Assembly (NCBI GenBank): GCA_040702975.1
Contig: CP159990.1
Location: 3,038,001 to 3,102,000 of the forward strand
DNA length: 64,000 nt
Direction of reading: 5' to 3'
Source of the DNA: Roseburia hominis
GTDB taxonomy: Bacteria > Bacillota > Clostridia > Lachnospirales > Lachnospiraceae
The translations under genes were made by a program, and so were the position numbers. Numbering within the stretch: the stretch's first letter is position 1; each line of letters starts with the position of its first letter. This document shows positions 63,148 to 64,000 of this stretch, piece by piece. The notes beneath the pieces were generated by a model that was not told the origin of the DNA, made no database searches, and worked only from the letters and a program-made list of their open reading frames with translations.

Positions 63148-64000
63148 ATGCATTACAACACCAAAAACTTTTCAGACGCATCTGCTATGGCACAGTTCCG
63201 GCTCGCACTCATTGCACCGGTCATCCATGGCCTTTATCCGGATGCGTCCAGAAACGCCTATTACCAGCGGGTAACGGAAAAACCCCTCACCCTGCCTGAC
63301 GGCTCTGTATTCCAGTACAGCCCCAAGACCCTCAGCAAGTGGGCCTCTCTTTACCAGAATGGCGGCATTGACGCGCTCATGCCCCGGGAACGTTCCGACA
63401 AAGGCTCCACACGCGCCTTGCCGGACACGGCCATTGAAGAGATCTACCGGCTGAAAGAGGCTTTCCCACGCTTAAACGCAACCCAGATCCACCGCCATCT
63501 TGTGGAGGAAGCTTTTATCCCCGCCTCTGTCAGCGTCTGCGCCGTCCAGCGCTTCGTGAAAAAGCATGACCTGAAGTCGGCGCGCAATCCATCTATGAGG
63601 GACAGGAAAGCTTTTGAGGAAGATGCCTTTGGGAAAATGTGGCAGGCGGATACCTGTTACCTCCCTTATATCACGGAAGGCGGGCAGCGCAGGAGGGTTT
63701 ACTGCATTATGATCATTGATGACCACTCGCGTTTCCTGGTGGGCGGCGGCCTTTTTTATAACGATAACGCCTATAACTTCCAGAAAGTTTTAAAAAACGC
63801 AGTTGCCTCCCACGGCATTCCGGCGAAACTCTATGTCGACAATGGCTGCAGCTACTCAAATGAACAGCTCTCCCTGATCTGCGGCTCCATCGGCACGGTC
63901 CTCCTTCATACAAAAGTGCGGGACGGCGCCAGCAAGGCCAAGATCGAACGCCAGTTCAGGACATTCAAGGAGACCTGGCTTTATACGCTGGACATGGATT
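63148..64000 (+). CDS. DDE (rve-type) transposase, cut by window end
   Basis: Open from ATG 63148 (AAAGGAGG 7-8 nt upstream) to the last base, 284 codons so far. The N-terminal part has an HTH (KTLSKWASLYQNGGIDAL) and NATQIHRHLVEE; the integrase core shows Asp in WQADTCYLP, Asp in DNGCSYSNEQ and the Glu in SKAKIERQFRTFKETW, with IIDDHSRFLVGG between. This is the IS481/IS3-like rve fold. The C-terminus and any further gene of the element lie outside. High GC compared with the ICE remnants next to it. Confidence 0.92.
   Translation, partial: MHYNTKNFSDASAMAQFRLALIAPVIHGLYPDASRNAYYQRVTEKPLTLPDGSVFQYSPKTLSKWASLYQNGGIDALMPRERSDKGSTRALPDTAIEEIYRLKEAFPRLNATQIHRHLVEEAFIPASVSVCAVQRFVKKHDLKSARNPSMRDRKAFEEDAFGKMWQADTCYLPYITEGGQRRRVYCIMIIDDHSRFLVGGGLFYNDNAYNFQKVLKNAVASHGIPAKLYVDNGCSYSNEQLSLICGSIGTVLLHTKVRDGASKAKIERQFRTFKETWLYTLDMD

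Noticed and set aside
1..64000. tRNA and rRNA genes
   Set aside because: Intergenic regions were read for cloverleaf or rRNA-like sequence; none was recognised, though no covariance search could be run.

Overview
The window looks like chromosome of a spore-forming, gut-type clostridium, most likely Lachnospiraceae. The support is a cotJABC spore-coat operon, three stand-alone Spo0A-C-domain proteins, a CdaA/CdaR c-di-AMP module, Gram-positive Wzy-type polysaccharide genes and strong AGGAGG-type ribosome binding sites. No rRNA, tRNA or CRISPR array was seen. This is inference from gene content; no database search was possible.

Layout. 0-18 kb is mostly housekeeping: the tail of an unknown gene, trkA-trkH potassium uptake with a downstream membrane protein, a non-canonical EF-G paralogue, tyrA-aroA with three 46-bp tandem repeats in the leader, cotJA-cotJB-cotJC plus a leaderless Cu/Zn superoxide dismutase, a Spo0A-C protein, a DUF6512-like membrane protein, an HtrA protease, glmS, and a secreted cohesin-like protein with a very acidic cytoplasmic tail.

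18-44 kb is an AT-rich cell-envelope locus, almost all on the minus strand. From its upstream end it holds a small coupled ORF, a nucleotidyltransferase, a glucosaminidase and an L,D-transpeptidase that share 14 copies of a WGVI/triple-tyrosine-like module, an acyltransferase, an IS30-family element next to the polysaccharide promoter, then the initiating glycosyl-phosphate transferase, three GT2 and one GT4 glycosyltransferases, a Wzy polymerase, a Wzz/kinase-like protein and a flippase. It ends with a group that reads as a phospho-amine decoration pathway: LicD transferase, DUF1015 protein, a LicC-like cytidylyltransferase fused to a CobD-like PLP enzyme, and an ornithine cyclodeaminase-family enzyme. 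My best proposal is serine -> O-phosphoserine -> phosphoethanolamine -> CDP-ethanolamine -> glycan. It is the most interesting candidate system here.

44-58 kb is core again: two convergent Spo0A-C genes separated by a 16-bp-stem hairpin, then a long minus-strand gene string recD2, comF-like, two membrane proteins, cdaA, cdaR, an HPr and a Spo0A-C protein, with mreB, uvrA and uvrB upstream. Two of the three Spo0A-C genes share the same arrangement of two GTCG boxes exactly 20 bp apart upstream of the start.

58-64 kb is a graveyard of mobile DNA: truncated phage/ICE-type genes, a Phd-Doc toxin-antitoxin pair, an ICE-type parA with a degraded Walker A and parB with a one-base frameshift, the lost ParB tail running into a truncated thioester/Cna-B adhesin, and the left part of an insertion element (DUF6431 protein plus DDE transposase) that leaves the window.
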